DNA from: an uncultured Spirochaetaceae bacterium
GTDB taxonomy: Bacteria; Spirochaetota; Spirochaetia; Treponematales; Treponemataceae
DNA: 54,226 nt
Reading direction: 5' to 3'
Assembly (NCBI GenBank): GCA_902799965.1
Contig: CADCCO010000009.1
Location: 1-54,226 of the forward strand
The position numbers and the translations under genes were made by a program. Below are positions 34,236 to 42,642 of this stretch, piece by piece. The notes under the pieces are model-generated. The model did not search any database and had not been told where the DNA came from. It saw only the letters and a program-made list of their open reading frames with translations. Each line of letters starts with the position of its first letter. Position 1 is the first letter of the stretch.

Positions 34236-35021
34236 CTATTTTTTAAAATGCCCCCAAACGTCCCAGGGCGCTTTTTCCGTGGCCCAAATGGCGTTCAAGT
34301 CTTCCTTGTCCTTCAGCATGTCCATCGGGTGCCAAAAGCCAGAATGTTTGTAGGCGTGCAGCTGGCCGTCTTTTGCTATGCGCTGGAGGGGCGAGCGCTC
34401 CCACATAACGTTCGCCGAATCTTTGGGAATGTAGTCAAGAGCCTTGTTTTCGCAAACAAAAAAGCCGCCGTTAATCCAAGAGTCAATCGGCTTTTCCTGG
34501 AACTGGCTTATAGTTCCGTCAGCCTGAATGTCCAAGGCGCCAAAGCGGCCTTCCGGCTGGACGGCGGTAAGCGTGACAAGCTTTCCGCTTTTTGCGTGCG
34601 AATTCACAAGCTTGCTTATGTCCACGTCGCCCACCCCGTCGCCGTATGTCAGCATAAAAGGCTCGCTTCCGATGTAAGACTTGGCTCTTGCGATGCGCCC
34701 CGCCGTCATAGTGTCGGGGCCGGTGTAAAGCATCGTGACCTTCCAAGGCTCGCTTCGCATTTTGTGAATCTGAACGTCGTTGTTGGCCATGTCGATGGTC
34801 ATGTCGCTGTAGCGGTTGTAGTAGTTTAAAAAGTAGTCTTTTATAACGTGCCCTTTGTAGCCGGTTAGAATCACAAAGTCATTGTAACCGTAGTGGCTGT
34901 AAATTTTCATTATGTGCCAAAGAATGGGATATCCGCCGATTTCCACCATCGGCTTGGGAATGAGTTTAGTTTCCTCTCCAAGCCGCGTCCCCATCCCGCC
35001 GGCAAGAATCAATGTTTGCAT
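34236..35021 (-). CDS. rfbF: Glucose-1-phosphate cytidylyltransferase
   Basis: 261 residues from the ATG at 35021; upstream in-frame ATGs overlap the promoter and are unlikely. Motifs: LILAGGMGTRLGEETKLIPKPMVEIGG (nucleotide binding), HYGYNDFVILTGYKGHVIKDYF, LTYGDGVGDVDI, VQPEGRFGALDI, WINGGFFV and GFWHPMDMLKDKEDLNAIW. This set is specific to RfbF, which makes CDP-glucose from CTP and glucose-1-phosphate. It is the first gene of the rfbF-rfbG-rfbH series and has a promoter 22 bp upstream of its start. Confidence 0.93.
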   Translation of the reverse strand: MQTLILAGGMGTRLGEETKLIPKPMVEIGGYPILWHIMKIYSHYGYNDFVILTGYKGHVIKDYFLNYYNRYSDMTIDMANNDVQIHKMRSEPWKVTMLYTGPDTMTAGRIARAKSYIGSEPFMLTYGDGVGDVDISKLVNSHAKSGKLVTLTAVQPEGRFGALDIQADGTISQFQEKPIDSWINGGFFVCENKALDYIPKDSANVMWERSPLQRIAKDGQLHAYKHSGFWHPMDMLKDKEDLNAIWATEKAPWDVWGHFKK

Positions 35022-35043
35022 ACGCCTTGTTTTCCAAAAATTC

Positions 35044-35072
35044 ATTATAGCGGAATTTGGGGAAAGGCGCAA
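35044..35072 (-). promoter_or_regulatory. Promoter of the rfbFGH operon
   Basis: Minus-strand TTGCGC (35067-35072), a 17-bp spacer and a perfect TATAAT (35044-35049), 22 bp before the rfbF ATG at 35021. An AAGG-type ribosome site follows. It would drive at least rfbF-rfbG-rfbH and probably the genes on to about 25.4 kb. Confidence 0.55.
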
Positions 35073-35087
35073 GCGGGAGGCGGAAAC

Positions 35088-35103
35088 ACGGCGGCTTTGC
35101 CGT
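35088..35103 (-). terminator. Weak hairpin at the end of the GT2 gene
   Basis: Five-base arms ACGGC and GCCGT with a six-base loop lie at the stop codon of the gene at 35103-36215. On the minus strand only three T follow closely, so it is at best a weak terminator or attenuator before the rfbF promoter. Confidence 0.25.
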
Positions 35104-36215
35104 CAGAGAATTTTGGCGTATGGCTGGCCGAACAATTTTTCGTAAAGCTTTTTTAGAATCATCGCAATTCCGCCCTTTATGCCAATGTACTCCAAATACA
35201 TTGACGGGTTGAACGCGCGGGAGTTCTTGTAAAGAAGCCTAAAGTCGGCCACGGTAAAGTTGAACCGCTCCTTTATCTTTTGCCTGGCCGTTGGGTCTTC
35301 CATGCAATCGTGCAAGTATTCGTAGCCCGCGATTTTGCAACTTAGGTTTTCGTGCTTTTCAAGATAATAGCAAGCCGTCGCGAACGGGAAGAAATCAACG
35401 TCTTTTTCGGACAAGGCAAATTTCTTTTCATATCCGCCCAAAAGGCGCTCCAGCTGGACGATGTCCTTTATTCCATAAAAAAGCTTGGCGCGCATTATGG
35501 ACTCGTAAAAATCGTATTCGTCCACGCGGTTGTCAACCCTTACCGTAGAGCTTTGAAGCTTGTGAACCCTGTAGTCGCAAACCACGTCGCGGGTAAAGCC
35601 AAAATTCGCCCCGCGCATCATCATTTGAATCCAAAGGCTTTGGTCAAATTCGATGATCAGCGACTTGTCGATTTTGAGGCCGTCGGCGGCAGTTCTTTTG
35701 AACAGGCAGGCGGGAAGCGGAAGAAAGCTTTTTTTGTCAAAGAATTTCTTCAAGAGCGAAAGATTGTCGTCCTCAAACGAAAAGTCGGCGAAGCGCTCCG
35801 ACCACAAAAGCTTCTTTGGAGAGCCGTTCTTGTCCACAAGACGCGCGTCGCCAAAAACGATGTCCTTGTCATGGTTTGAAGCCAAGTATGAATGGAGCTT
35901 TTCAAGGCAGTCGCTTTTCATAACGTCGTCGGCGCAAAAAAGCTTTATGTACTTGCCCCTTGCCTTTCCTATAAGCGTTTCAAAAATAAAGCCGCCGCCC
36001 GCCCCGTTGTTAAATTCCAAGTCAACGTGAACGATTCTAGGGTCGTCAAAGGAACGAGCTATTTCACGGCAATCGTCTTGAGTGGCGTGGTTTATCAATA
36101 TGAGTTCAAAATCTGTGAATGTTTGGCTTAAAACCGCCTGTATGGACTGCCTTAAAAACGCTCTGTCATTGTAGTAAGAAATCAAAACAGAAATTTCAGG
36201 CGCCGCTTTGCTCAT
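35103..36215 (-). CDS. Family 2 glycosyltransferase
   Basis: 370 residues from the ATG at 36215 (MSKAAPEISVLISYYND); the longer frame adds 17 residues that read back into the promoter region. The GT-A fold is shown by ISVLISYYNDRAFLRQSIQAVLSQTFTDFELILINH and LFCADDVMKSDCLEKLHSYL, where CADD is the metal-binding DxD-type motif. The rest contains KKSFLPLPACLFKR and a helical tail. It transfers a sugar from a nucleotide donor with inversion. It is the first minus-strand gene after the divergent promoter region and is complete. Confidence 0.83.
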   Translation of the reverse strand: MSKAAPEISVLISYYNDRAFLRQSIQAVLSQTFTDFELILINHATQDDCREIARSFDDPRIVHVDLEFNNGAGGGFIFETLIGKARGKYIKLFCADDVMKSDCLEKLHSYLASNHDKDIVFGDARLVDKNGSPKKLLWSERFADFSFEDDNLSLLKKFFDKKSFLPLPACLFKRTAADGLKIDKSLIIEFDQSLWIQMMMRGANFGFTRDVVCDYRVHKLQSSTVRVDNRVDEYDFYESIMRAKLFYGIKDIVQLERLLGGYEKKFALSEKDVDFFPFATACYYLEKHENLSCKIAGYEYLHDCMEDPTARQKIKERFNFTVADFRLLYKNSRAFNPSMYLEYIGIKGGIAMILKKLYEKLFGQPYAKIL

Positions 36216-36257
36216 TTCCAAGTTCACTATCCTGCCAGTATTTTCGTATAAAGGTAA

Positions 36258-36286
36258 AATATACACTTTTTGGGGACTAGTGTCAA
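36258..36286 (-). promoter_or_regulatory. Strong leftward promoter
   Basis: Minus-strand TTGACA (36281-36286), exactly 17 bp, then TATATT (36258-36263). It stands 42 bp before the GT2 start at 36215, a normal leader length. It lies in the only divergent intergenic region of the locus and probably drives a long leftward message. Confidence 0.65.
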
Positions 36287-36365
36287 TTATGGGGCAAAGG
36301 CCCGGAGCAATTGACCGTTTTTGGAAGATTTTTCTTAGATTTTTGTGGATTTTTTTAAATAAGTC

Positions 36366-36374
36366 TGCTATAAT
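36366..36374 (+). promoter_or_regulatory. Extended -10 promoter of the rightward GT2 pair
   Basis: TGCTATAAT (36366-36374) is a perfect extended -10. No good -35 is visible, which is usual for this class. The box ends 7 bp before the ATG at 36382, so a leaderless or near-leaderless message is predicted. Confidence 0.45.
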
Positions 36375-36381
36375 AAAACAA

Positions 36382-37203
36382 ATGTCAGAACCGCTTTTTT
36401 CAATAATTACGATTAATTACAACAACAAAGCCGGCCTAAAAAAGACGATGGACTCGGTGCTGGAGCAAGACTTTCAAGATTATGAATACATAATTATTGA
36501 CGGCGGAAGTTCTGACGGCAGCAGGGAGCTTATAGAATCGTATTTGGCTGACCCAAAATGCAAAAAGCGCGTTTCGTTTTGGAGCAGCGAGCCGGACACA
36601 GGCATTTACAACGCGATGAACAAAGGAATAGCGCGGGCCAAAGGCGCCTTTGTCAACCTGCTGAATTCCGGCGACGCTTTTTGCAAAAACGTCCTTGCCC
36701 AATTGGCGCCTATAGCAAAAGAAAATTTTGGCAAAATACTTTACGGCGCCGTCAACTTTTATGAAGGCGGAAAATTCGTTCTAACATTGGGAAGAAGCGC
36801 GGACGGCCTGCCGCAAAATATGATAGCGCACCAGTCATGCTTTGTTCCATTGGAACTTTACAAAAAGCACGGCCCATACGACGAATCCTACAAAATAACA
36901 AGCGACTATGAAAAATTCTTGCGCTTTTACGCAAACAAAGAGGAATTTATTTTTACAAACCTTATAATAGCGGACTATGACAACGAGGGCATAAGCGCGA
37001 AAAAAAATGATTTGGTTCTGCAAGAAAACCGCAGGGCCAGGGAAAAATACGGCTTTTATGTCCAGCCAAAAAAGCCTTTAATCAAGCCTCTTTTGCATTT
37101 TCTTTTGCCGGGCGCCTGTTTTTGGCTCGCAAAATTTTTGTTAAAGCCATTCAGGCCGCAGCAAGCGCAAAGCCAAAGCGTCAGCTCTGCGGCGCTCATG
37201 TGA
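36382..37203 (+). CDS. Family 2 glycosyltransferase
   Basis: 273 residues from the ATG at 36382 (MSEPLFSIITINYNNK). The longer frame starting at 36208 runs through the divergent promoter region and is rejected. GT-A motifs: FSIITINYNNKAGLKKTMDSVLEQ, YIIIDGGSSDGSRELI and VNLLNSGDAF (the SGD motif), with IAHQSCFVPLELY in the acceptor region. This subgroup resembles WcaA-like colanic acid and capsular transferases. It is one of two genes on the plus strand and is followed after 19 bp by another GT2. Complete. Confidence 0.83.
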   Translation: MSEPLFSIITINYNNKAGLKKTMDSVLEQDFQDYEYIIIDGGSSDGSRELIESYLADPKCKKRVSFWSSEPDTGIYNAMNKGIARAKGAFVNLLNSGDAFCKNVLAQLAPIAKENFGKILYGAVNFYEGGKFVLTLGRSADGLPQNMIAHQSCFVPLELYKKHGPYDESYKITSDYEKFLRFYANKEEFIFTNLIIADYDNEGISAKKNDLVLQENRRAREKYGFYVQPKKPLIKPLLHFLLPGACFWLAKFLLKPFRPQQAQSQSVSSAALM

Positions 37204-37222
37204 CTAAGAGAAGAGGAAAAGA

Positions 37223-38203
37223 ATGGCTTACACCGGCATAAAACTAAGCGTCGTCGTTCCCGCGTATAACAGCGAAAAATTCATTTTGGAATGTTTGGAC
37301 AGCATAAGGGCGCAAGAAATAGACGGCTATGAATGCATAGTTGTTGACGACGGCTCAACGGACAATACAGGAAAAATTTGCGACGGCTACGCAAAGAAAA
37401 ACCCGCAATTCAAGGTAATTCATCAGAAGAACGCCGGCGTTTCCACGGCAAGAAACAAAGGCATTGAGGCCGCGCTCGGCGAATTCATAACCTTTGTGGA
37501 CGCGGACGACTTAGTCGCTTTGGGAGCGTATAAAAAAGCCTTGCAAAGAATCAAAGAAGAAAGTTGCGACGTGTATTCCTTTGGAATCGCGGATTACAAG
37601 GGCACAGCCGACATTTCGCTGTATGACTTTAAAGAAGAAGAATTCCAAGACATGTTCATAAAGTATCCCGTTTACATGAACCATGTGTGCAACAAGATTT
37701 TCAAAAAAGAACTGCTGGAAAAAAACGGCATACTGTTTGACCCGGAAATACGAACATCGGAAGACTTGCTGGTAAGCTACAAGGCTTTGGCGCTTTCCAA
37801 AAAGACAATTTACGCCAACGAGCCCGACTACCTTTACAGGGACAATGAATTTTCCGTGACGCACATATACATGAACATCACGACAAAAAGATTTAGAAGC
37901 GACGAAAACGCGGCCGTGGTCAAAAACCTTCTTGACTTTTCAAAGAAGCATAAAACAAAAGCAAAAAAGCTGGCCAAGTATTTGGAATTAAGGGATGCGC
38001 TGAGCTACATCGTGGACTATTCGCCTTTCAGCGTAAAAGACTACAAATCATACGCGCCGGGAATCAAGATTTGGACCTACAGTTTTGTTCCAGTTTACAT
38101 CTTTGTAACCGTCGCGATGAGCCTAAACCTTTCCTTTTTGGTCCATTTGTTTCATATCCTTCAGGGGGCGAAGCGAAGGCTAAAAAAGGCGGTGAAAAAA
38201 TAA
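37223..38203 (+). CDS. Family 2 glycosyltransferase
   Basis: 326 residues with an AGAGGAAA ribosome site before the ATG. GT-A motifs are strong: LSVVVPAYNSEKFILECLDSIRAQ, CIVVDDGSTDNTGKICDGYA, GVSTARNKGIEAALGEFITFVDADD, with DADD as the metal site. The C-terminal part holds IRTSEDLLVSYKAL and a hydrophobic segment at about 280-305 (FVPVYIFVTVAMSLNLSFLV) that could attach it to the membrane. It is co-transcribed with the GT2 before it and converges on the SGNH-like gene, with only 7 bp between the two stop codons. Confidence 0.85.
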   Translation: MAYTGIKLSVVVPAYNSEKFILECLDSIRAQEIDGYECIVVDDGSTDNTGKICDGYAKKNPQFKVIHQKNAGVSTARNKGIEAALGEFITFVDADDLVALGAYKKALQRIKEESCDVYSFGIADYKGTADISLYDFKEEEFQDMFIKYPVYMNHVCNKIFKKELLEKNGILFDPEIRTSEDLLVSYKALALSKKTIYANEPDYLYRDNEFSVTHIYMNITTKRFRSDENAAVVKNLLDFSKKHKTKAKKLAKYLELRDALSYIVDYSPFSVKDYKSYAPGIKIWTYSFVPVYIFVTVAMSLNLSFLVHLFHILQGAKRRLKKAVKK

Positions 38204-38210
38204 AGCTGCG

Positions 38211-39311
38211 TCACTGATAGTCTTTTGGATTAGGACAACAATTATTTATGGCTTTGTATTTTGAATCAAATCGCTTTTTTACATCTTGCGTCGCGCGGCA
38301 ATCCGCGTCGTATTCCGCATAATTCTTGTCGTTTCTGCGGTCAGGAATGTCGTAGCGAGCTTTTAAAACATTCCCCAAATGCCTTGAAAAGCGAACGTTC
38401 CCCCAATATGTCATATGCACCATGTCATGATAATCTGTTGTCATATCAGTTTGGATATCCGCAAAATGCCCGTTAAAATCATAGAAATCGATTTGCGCCT
38501 TCTCCAAGAACTGAATTATGGCCCGCCTGTAGAAATCAGTGACAAAAGGATTTGCCAGCGGCGTAAAAATAAAAAATGCTTTGGCGTTGTTTTTATCCGC
38601 CAATCTTTTTATTTTTAGAATAAAATCAATCGCGACATTTGAAAGATTGTAGACATTGCCAGCAAGCGAAGAATCATATGAAAAATCAGAAGCGATGCCC
38701 ATAAGAGAAATATTTCCATTAAAGACATTCTTTGGCGAATTTGAAAAATAATCATAGTCAAATTTTGAAAGCTCAGTCCATCTGCTGTGATATTTTACAA
38801 GGGGAAACATCATTTCGACTATTTCTTCCGGCTTGACTCTTTTTAGCGCAGCCTTAATCTTGGCGCGTCCCAAACGCAATGGGTCAAGAGAATAATGCAG
38901 CTGCGCGTTTGAGTCATATTTGCTGTCAGGAATAACACTCGTTTCAATTACGATTAAGCGCGGCTTTTGCCTCTTAAACATTTCTTCAACATAATAATAT
39001 GTCAAGGCAAGATTTTGCTGGTCCGCGGAGAAATCGTAAGACGCAATTCCGTGTTCCGTCCAAAGAACATTCGGATTTATGTTGGTATGGCAATAACTTG
39101 AGCCAAAGAAAACTACGTCCAAAGAATTCTTCTTTTTTTCATAAAAGCCGTCAGCTTTTTCTCTCAAATCATAATGCCGCGCAAAAGAATTTAACGAATT
39201 GAATTCTGAAAACGCCCCATAATGCTTTAAAAGAAAAAGCTTGTTTAAAAAGAATAAAGACAAAACAAAAAGCAAAATCCAAAAAGCATATTTAAGGGGT
39301 TTTAGAAACAT
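38211..39311 (-). CDS. SGNH/DltD-like partner of the O-acyltransferase
   Basis: 366 residues from the ATG at 39311, which has a GGAGGG site. An N-terminal membrane anchor (AFWILLFVLSLFFLNKLFLL) leads into an extracytoplasmic SGNH-like domain with VVFFGSSYCHTNI (S71/S72 as nucleophile candidate), IVIETSVIP, FFIFTPLANP and the terminal DMVHMTYWG (catalytic Asp/His block). Proteins of this kind follow MBOAT enzymes and complete transfer of the acyl group to the polymer, as in alginate (AlgX/AlgJ), cellulose and Dlt systems. The gene abuts the MBOAT stop. The substrate is inferred to be the exported glycan. Confidence 0.72.
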   Translation of the reverse strand: MFLKPLKYAFWILLFVLSLFFLNKLFLLKHYGAFSEFNSLNSFARHYDLREKADGFYEKKKNSLDVVFFGSSYCHTNINPNVLWTEHGIASYDFSADQQNLALTYYYVEEMFKRQKPRLIVIETSVIPDSKYDSNAQLHYSLDPLRLGRAKIKAALKRVKPEEIVEMMFPLVKYHSRWTELSKFDYDYFSNSPKNVFNGNISLMGIASDFSYDSSLAGNVYNLSNVAIDFILKIKRLADKNNAKAFFIFTPLANPFVTDFYRRAIIQFLEKAQIDFYDFNGHFADIQTDMTTDYHDMVHMTYWGNVRFSRHLGNVLKARYDIPDRRNDKNYAEYDADCRATQDVKKRFDSKYKAINNCCPNPKDYQ

Positions 39312-39322
39312 TCTGCCCTCCG

Positions 39323-40792
39323 TCAAAACTTAAAGTAAACAAAATCCGCCGCGTTGTAGCCGCTGCCATACACGCCAAATATAATTATCGCCAACGCGAA
39401 CAAAATTGAGCATATCCATTTAAACGCGGAGTTTTGCGCAAGAAAATTGCTGGCCAAATCAGTCTTTTCCCTAAGACAATCAACCAAAAGCATAAAAAAG
39501 AAGGCGGCAGAAAGCGCGAACCATTCCTTAAAATCTAGACCAAATTTCAAAAGAGAGCCATCCGTCAATTCCCAAAAAGCCGGCTTAGTTGCCATAAGCT
39601 TTGCGTAAAGCAAAGAGTCACTCAAACTGTTTGAACGGAAGAAAATCCACGCAAACATAACAAGAACGAATGTGACAATTCTTTGAAGAAGGCGCCATGA
39701 AAAAACTTCTGAATTTATCCTCAAGGCAAGCTTTGCCCTGTCCCGAACCGGCTTTAGAATTCGGCCGAACACTTGATACAAGCCGTGCAAAGCGCCCCAT
39801 GCGACAAAGTTAAGCGAAGAGCCGTGCCAAAAGCCGCTAACCAAAAAAGTCGCCATTAGGTTTGCATAAGTTCTGACTGTGCCCTTTCGGCTTCCGCCAA
39901 GGGGAATGTAAACATAATCCTTTAACCAAGAAGAAAGCGAAATGTGCCAGCGCCTCCAAAACTCGCCGACGCTTTTTGAAAAATACGGCATGTAAAAGTT
40001 TTGGCTTATAGCGATGCCCAAAGTCCTAGCGGCTCCAAACGCTATTAACGAATAGCCGGCAAAGTCAGCGTATATTTGAATCGAATACAAAGCCAAAGCC
40101 GCAAACAACACGCAGCCGCCACAATTACTAAAATCCGCAAAAACAGCGTTCACAAAAACAGCCGCCCTGTCAGCGACAACCATTTTCATAAAGAAACCGT
40201 AAAGCATATAAAGAAGGCCGCTTTGAACATTCTTAATGTCAAATTTTTCCTTAAAATCCAGTTGCTTGAAAAACTTTTCCGCGCGCTCAATGGGACCGGC
40301 GACAAGCTTTGCAAAGAAAAGCATGTAAAGCGTGAATTTCAAGAAATTTCTTTGCGCGGAGATTTTTCCTTTGTAAACGTCAACCAAATAGCTGATTGCT
40401 TGAAAAGTCAGATACGAAAGCCCAATTGGCGCGGGAAAAGACATCGTTGAAAAGTCCTTGCCTTTTCCAGCCAACGAGAAAAATTTTCGCAAAAAAACAT
40501 TTCCAAAATCCGTCGCCTTGCAAACAATCAAAAAGGCGGCTATCAGCGCCAACAAAGAAAAAAGAACAGCCTTGCTTTTTGTTCTTTCCACGACGAAAGC
40601 GCCAAAAAAAGTTAAAAGAATTAAAAAGCCCGTGGCAGGCAAAAATGACGCTAGAGCCTTTGCGTTGAAAAAGCAAATGAACAAAAGGCTAACAAGCGTC
40701 AAATAGACATAACGAAAGCGTTTTGGAACCAAATAATTAACCGCCAAAACGCCAGCAAAAAACAAAACAAATCCTGGAGTGTTAAAAAGCAT
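39323..40792 (-). CDS. MBOAT membrane-bound O-acyltransferase (AlgI/DltB-like)
   Basis: 489 residues with about ten membrane helices. The MBOAT signature is clear: FYMPYFSKSVGEFWRRWHISLSSWLKDYVYIPLGGSRKG and VSGFWHGSSLNFVAWGALHG, which contains the catalytic histidine (WHG). AlgI and DltB relatives pass an acyl group through the membrane to an extracytoplasmic acceptor. Together with the downstream SGNH-like gene it forms a standard O-acetylation cassette. It overlaps the upstream membrane glycosyltransferase by 11 bp, suggesting translational coupling. Confidence 0.9.
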   Translation of the reverse strand: MLFNTPGFVLFFAGVLAVNYLVPKRFRYVYLTLVSLLFICFFNAKALASFLPATGFLILLTFFGAFVVERTKSKAVLFSLLALIAAFLIVCKATDFGNVFLRKFFSLAGKGKDFSTMSFPAPIGLSYLTFQAISYLVDVYKGKISAQRNFLKFTLYMLFFAKLVAGPIERAEKFFKQLDFKEKFDIKNVQSGLLYMLYGFFMKMVVADRAAVFVNAVFADFSNCGGCVLFAALALYSIQIYADFAGYSLIAFGAARTLGIAISQNFYMPYFSKSVGEFWRRWHISLSSWLKDYVYIPLGGSRKGTVRTYANLMATFLVSGFWHGSSLNFVAWGALHGLYQVFGRILKPVRDRAKLALRINSEVFSWRLLQRIVTFVLVMFAWIFFRSNSLSDSLLYAKLMATKPAFWELTDGSLLKFGLDFKEWFALSAAFFFMLLVDCLREKTDLASNFLAQNSAFKWICSILFALAIIIFGVYGSGYNAADFVYFKF

Positions 40793-42626
40793 TTTCTTTC
40801 ACCAAATAAACGTCATGGAATATAGGCTCGCTCAATTTTTGAACGCAAAGCTCTCCGCTTTCAAAACCATAATCAATTGTGTCATGTTGATTAACGAACA
40901 AGCAAGGAAGGTCGCGTGAATATTTCTCTTGAATTTCAGAAAAGTCCTCAATAAAAACAACCTTGCTGTCATCGCTTAAATAGGGAACCAAACAGGAATA
41001 CTGCCACTTTCCCCTTCCCCGAATAAAAACTGTCAAAGAGGAATCCTTTAAGCAATTGTAAACGTCTATGTGAGAATCGTCCAAATGCTCCACAACGTAT
41101 TTTTCGCCATCGGACGGAACCAGCGACAAAAGTAAAAGCAGCGAAGCAAAGCCAGGAAGGACCGCTTTTGGAATTTTCGCGCCGGCGGCATTCACGAAGC
41201 ACAAGGACAAGCAAAAGAACAAGGGCGCGATGTAACGCAATTCCTTCATATCGATTGGAGCGAAGAAAAAAAACGCGAACATTCCCGCAAAAAGCAACCC
41301 AAGCAACATAGACAAAGCGGCGTTTTCGCGCCTTCTTGCATTAACGGCAACAGTCCATATTCCCGCAAGACAAGCAAGAGCGCAATAAGAGACAAAGAAA
41401 AAATTTTTCAACACGCTCGTCCGCAATCCGTCTTTCATCGCAATCAGGTTAAGCTTTATATTTGAAGGGGCTAAATTTAAAAGAGCTCCGCTGCCCCTGT
41501 AATCCATATTTCCATAATTAAAATACAGAATCTTTGCAAGAACCAAAGACGCTATAAACATGCAAACAAAAAAAATTAACTGATTCCAGTTCTTCTTCTT
41601 TACGCAAAGAACGATTATAGAAAGCCCGCAAAGGACTATCAAAATCAAGTTAAAATACGCAGCCAGCGTGGCAAGAGCCAAGACAAAAGCGCCAATAACA
41701 AAGTTTTTCTTAGTTTCAATCTTTGAATCAGCAAACACAGCCTGCAGCGCGCAAACGACATAATAAAACAAAACAATCACAAAAGTTTGCTGTAGTTCAT
41801 ACGGACGCATAAAAACCGTAATGGAAAGGGCCTCGGGATTTATAAAAGCGGCGAACAGGCAAAGCGAAAGAACAGCGCTGTTATTTGTAAAACGCTTTAA
41901 AAGCAGCGTCATAAAAATAAATGACAGCGAAAACAAGAAAACATTCAAAAGACAGGCTCGCCAGAAAATGTACCTTAAATCGCATGTCTTAACGCCCGTA
42001 AACCACAATCTTAAAGCTGAATAATAAAAGTTCGTATGCGGAGAATCGTTATTGTTTTGGTGCATATGAAAAACGTCGCTCAAAGAATCCAAGACGCTCG
42101 CGTTGTCAAAAAAGGAAATCCCCTTCAGCTCTTTGCCCGTATATTCCTTGTAAAGCTCATAATCCTTGCCCCAAAAGCCATACTCGTTTCTGTTGCAAAT
42201 CGCTATGCTCATGCCCTCGTCTACATGCATAGTCTTTTTTTGGCTTATGTAAAAAAGCCTGGCGGAGACAAGCAAGACAAAAACAGCCAGAATGCACATC
42301 CATTGTAGCTTTGACTCTTTTATGCTTTTCAGCTCCGTCCTAAAATGAAAAATGCCGTCGTCGCAATCACAGAATTCCAAAAAAGAAAACAACGCGGCTT
42401 CCAAGGCAAGCAAAAATAACGCTGCAAAAATTTTAAGTTCCGCGGCGATAATCCTCGCATGCCAAACATCATGCGTCAAAGGCCGCCCGACACGACTTTC
42501 CGCAAACGCAATAATACATTCGCGAACCTGAGGGACAAAAAGCAAGCATGAACAAAGGCCAACTGCCGCGAAAAGAATTGCAAGGATTCTGAGGAATTTT
42601 CTATACGACTGGGATAGAGGATTCAT
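40782..42626 (-). CDS. GT39-like polytopic membrane glycosyltransferase
   Basis: 614 residues from the ATG at 42626 (MNPLSQSYRKF); a TTG four codons upstream is less likely. It is predicted to have about ten helices. The loop after an early helix holds KKTMHVDEGMSIAICN, like the acidic first-loop motif of protein-mannosyltransferase and ArnT-type GT-C enzymes, and FRAC... helices follow. The C-terminal 100 residues form a soluble domain (YVVEHLDDSHIDVYNCLKDSS, VFIEDF). It would use a polyprenyl-phosphate sugar on the outer face of the inner membrane. Donor and acceptor are unknown. Complete. Confidence 0.62.
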   Translation of the reverse strand: MNPLSQSYRKFLRILAILFAAVGLCSCLLFVPQVRECIIAFAESRVGRPLTHDVWHARIIAAELKIFAALFLLALEAALFSFLEFCDCDDGIFHFRTELKSIKESKLQWMCILAVFVLLVSARLFYISQKKTMHVDEGMSIAICNRNEYGFWGKDYELYKEYTGKELKGISFFDNASVLDSLSDVFHMHQNNNDSPHTNFYYSALRLWFTGVKTCDLRYIFWRACLLNVFLFSLSFIFMTLLLKRFTNNSAVLSLCLFAAFINPEALSITVFMRPYELQQTFVIVLFYYVVCALQAVFADSKIETKKNFVIGAFVLALATLAAYFNLILIVLCGLSIIVLCVKKKNWNQLIFFVCMFIASLVLAKILYFNYGNMDYRGSGALLNLAPSNIKLNLIAMKDGLRTSVLKNFFFVSYCALACLAGIWTVAVNARRRENAALSMLLGLLFAGMFAFFFFAPIDMKELRYIAPLFFCLSLCFVNAAGAKIPKAVLPGFASLLLLLSLVPSDGEKYVVEHLDDSHIDVYNCLKDSSLTVFIRGRGKWQYSCLVPYLSDDSKVVFIEDFSEIQEKYSRDLPCLFVNQHDTIDYGFESGELCVQKLSEPIFHDVYLVKENAF

Positions 42627-42642
42627 TTTATAACTCAAAACT

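Noticed and set aside
36208..36381. N-terminal extension of the rightward GT2 by 58 residues
   Set aside because: The extension runs through both divergent promoters and has no glycosyltransferase similarity; the ATG at 36382 begins exactly at the conserved strand.
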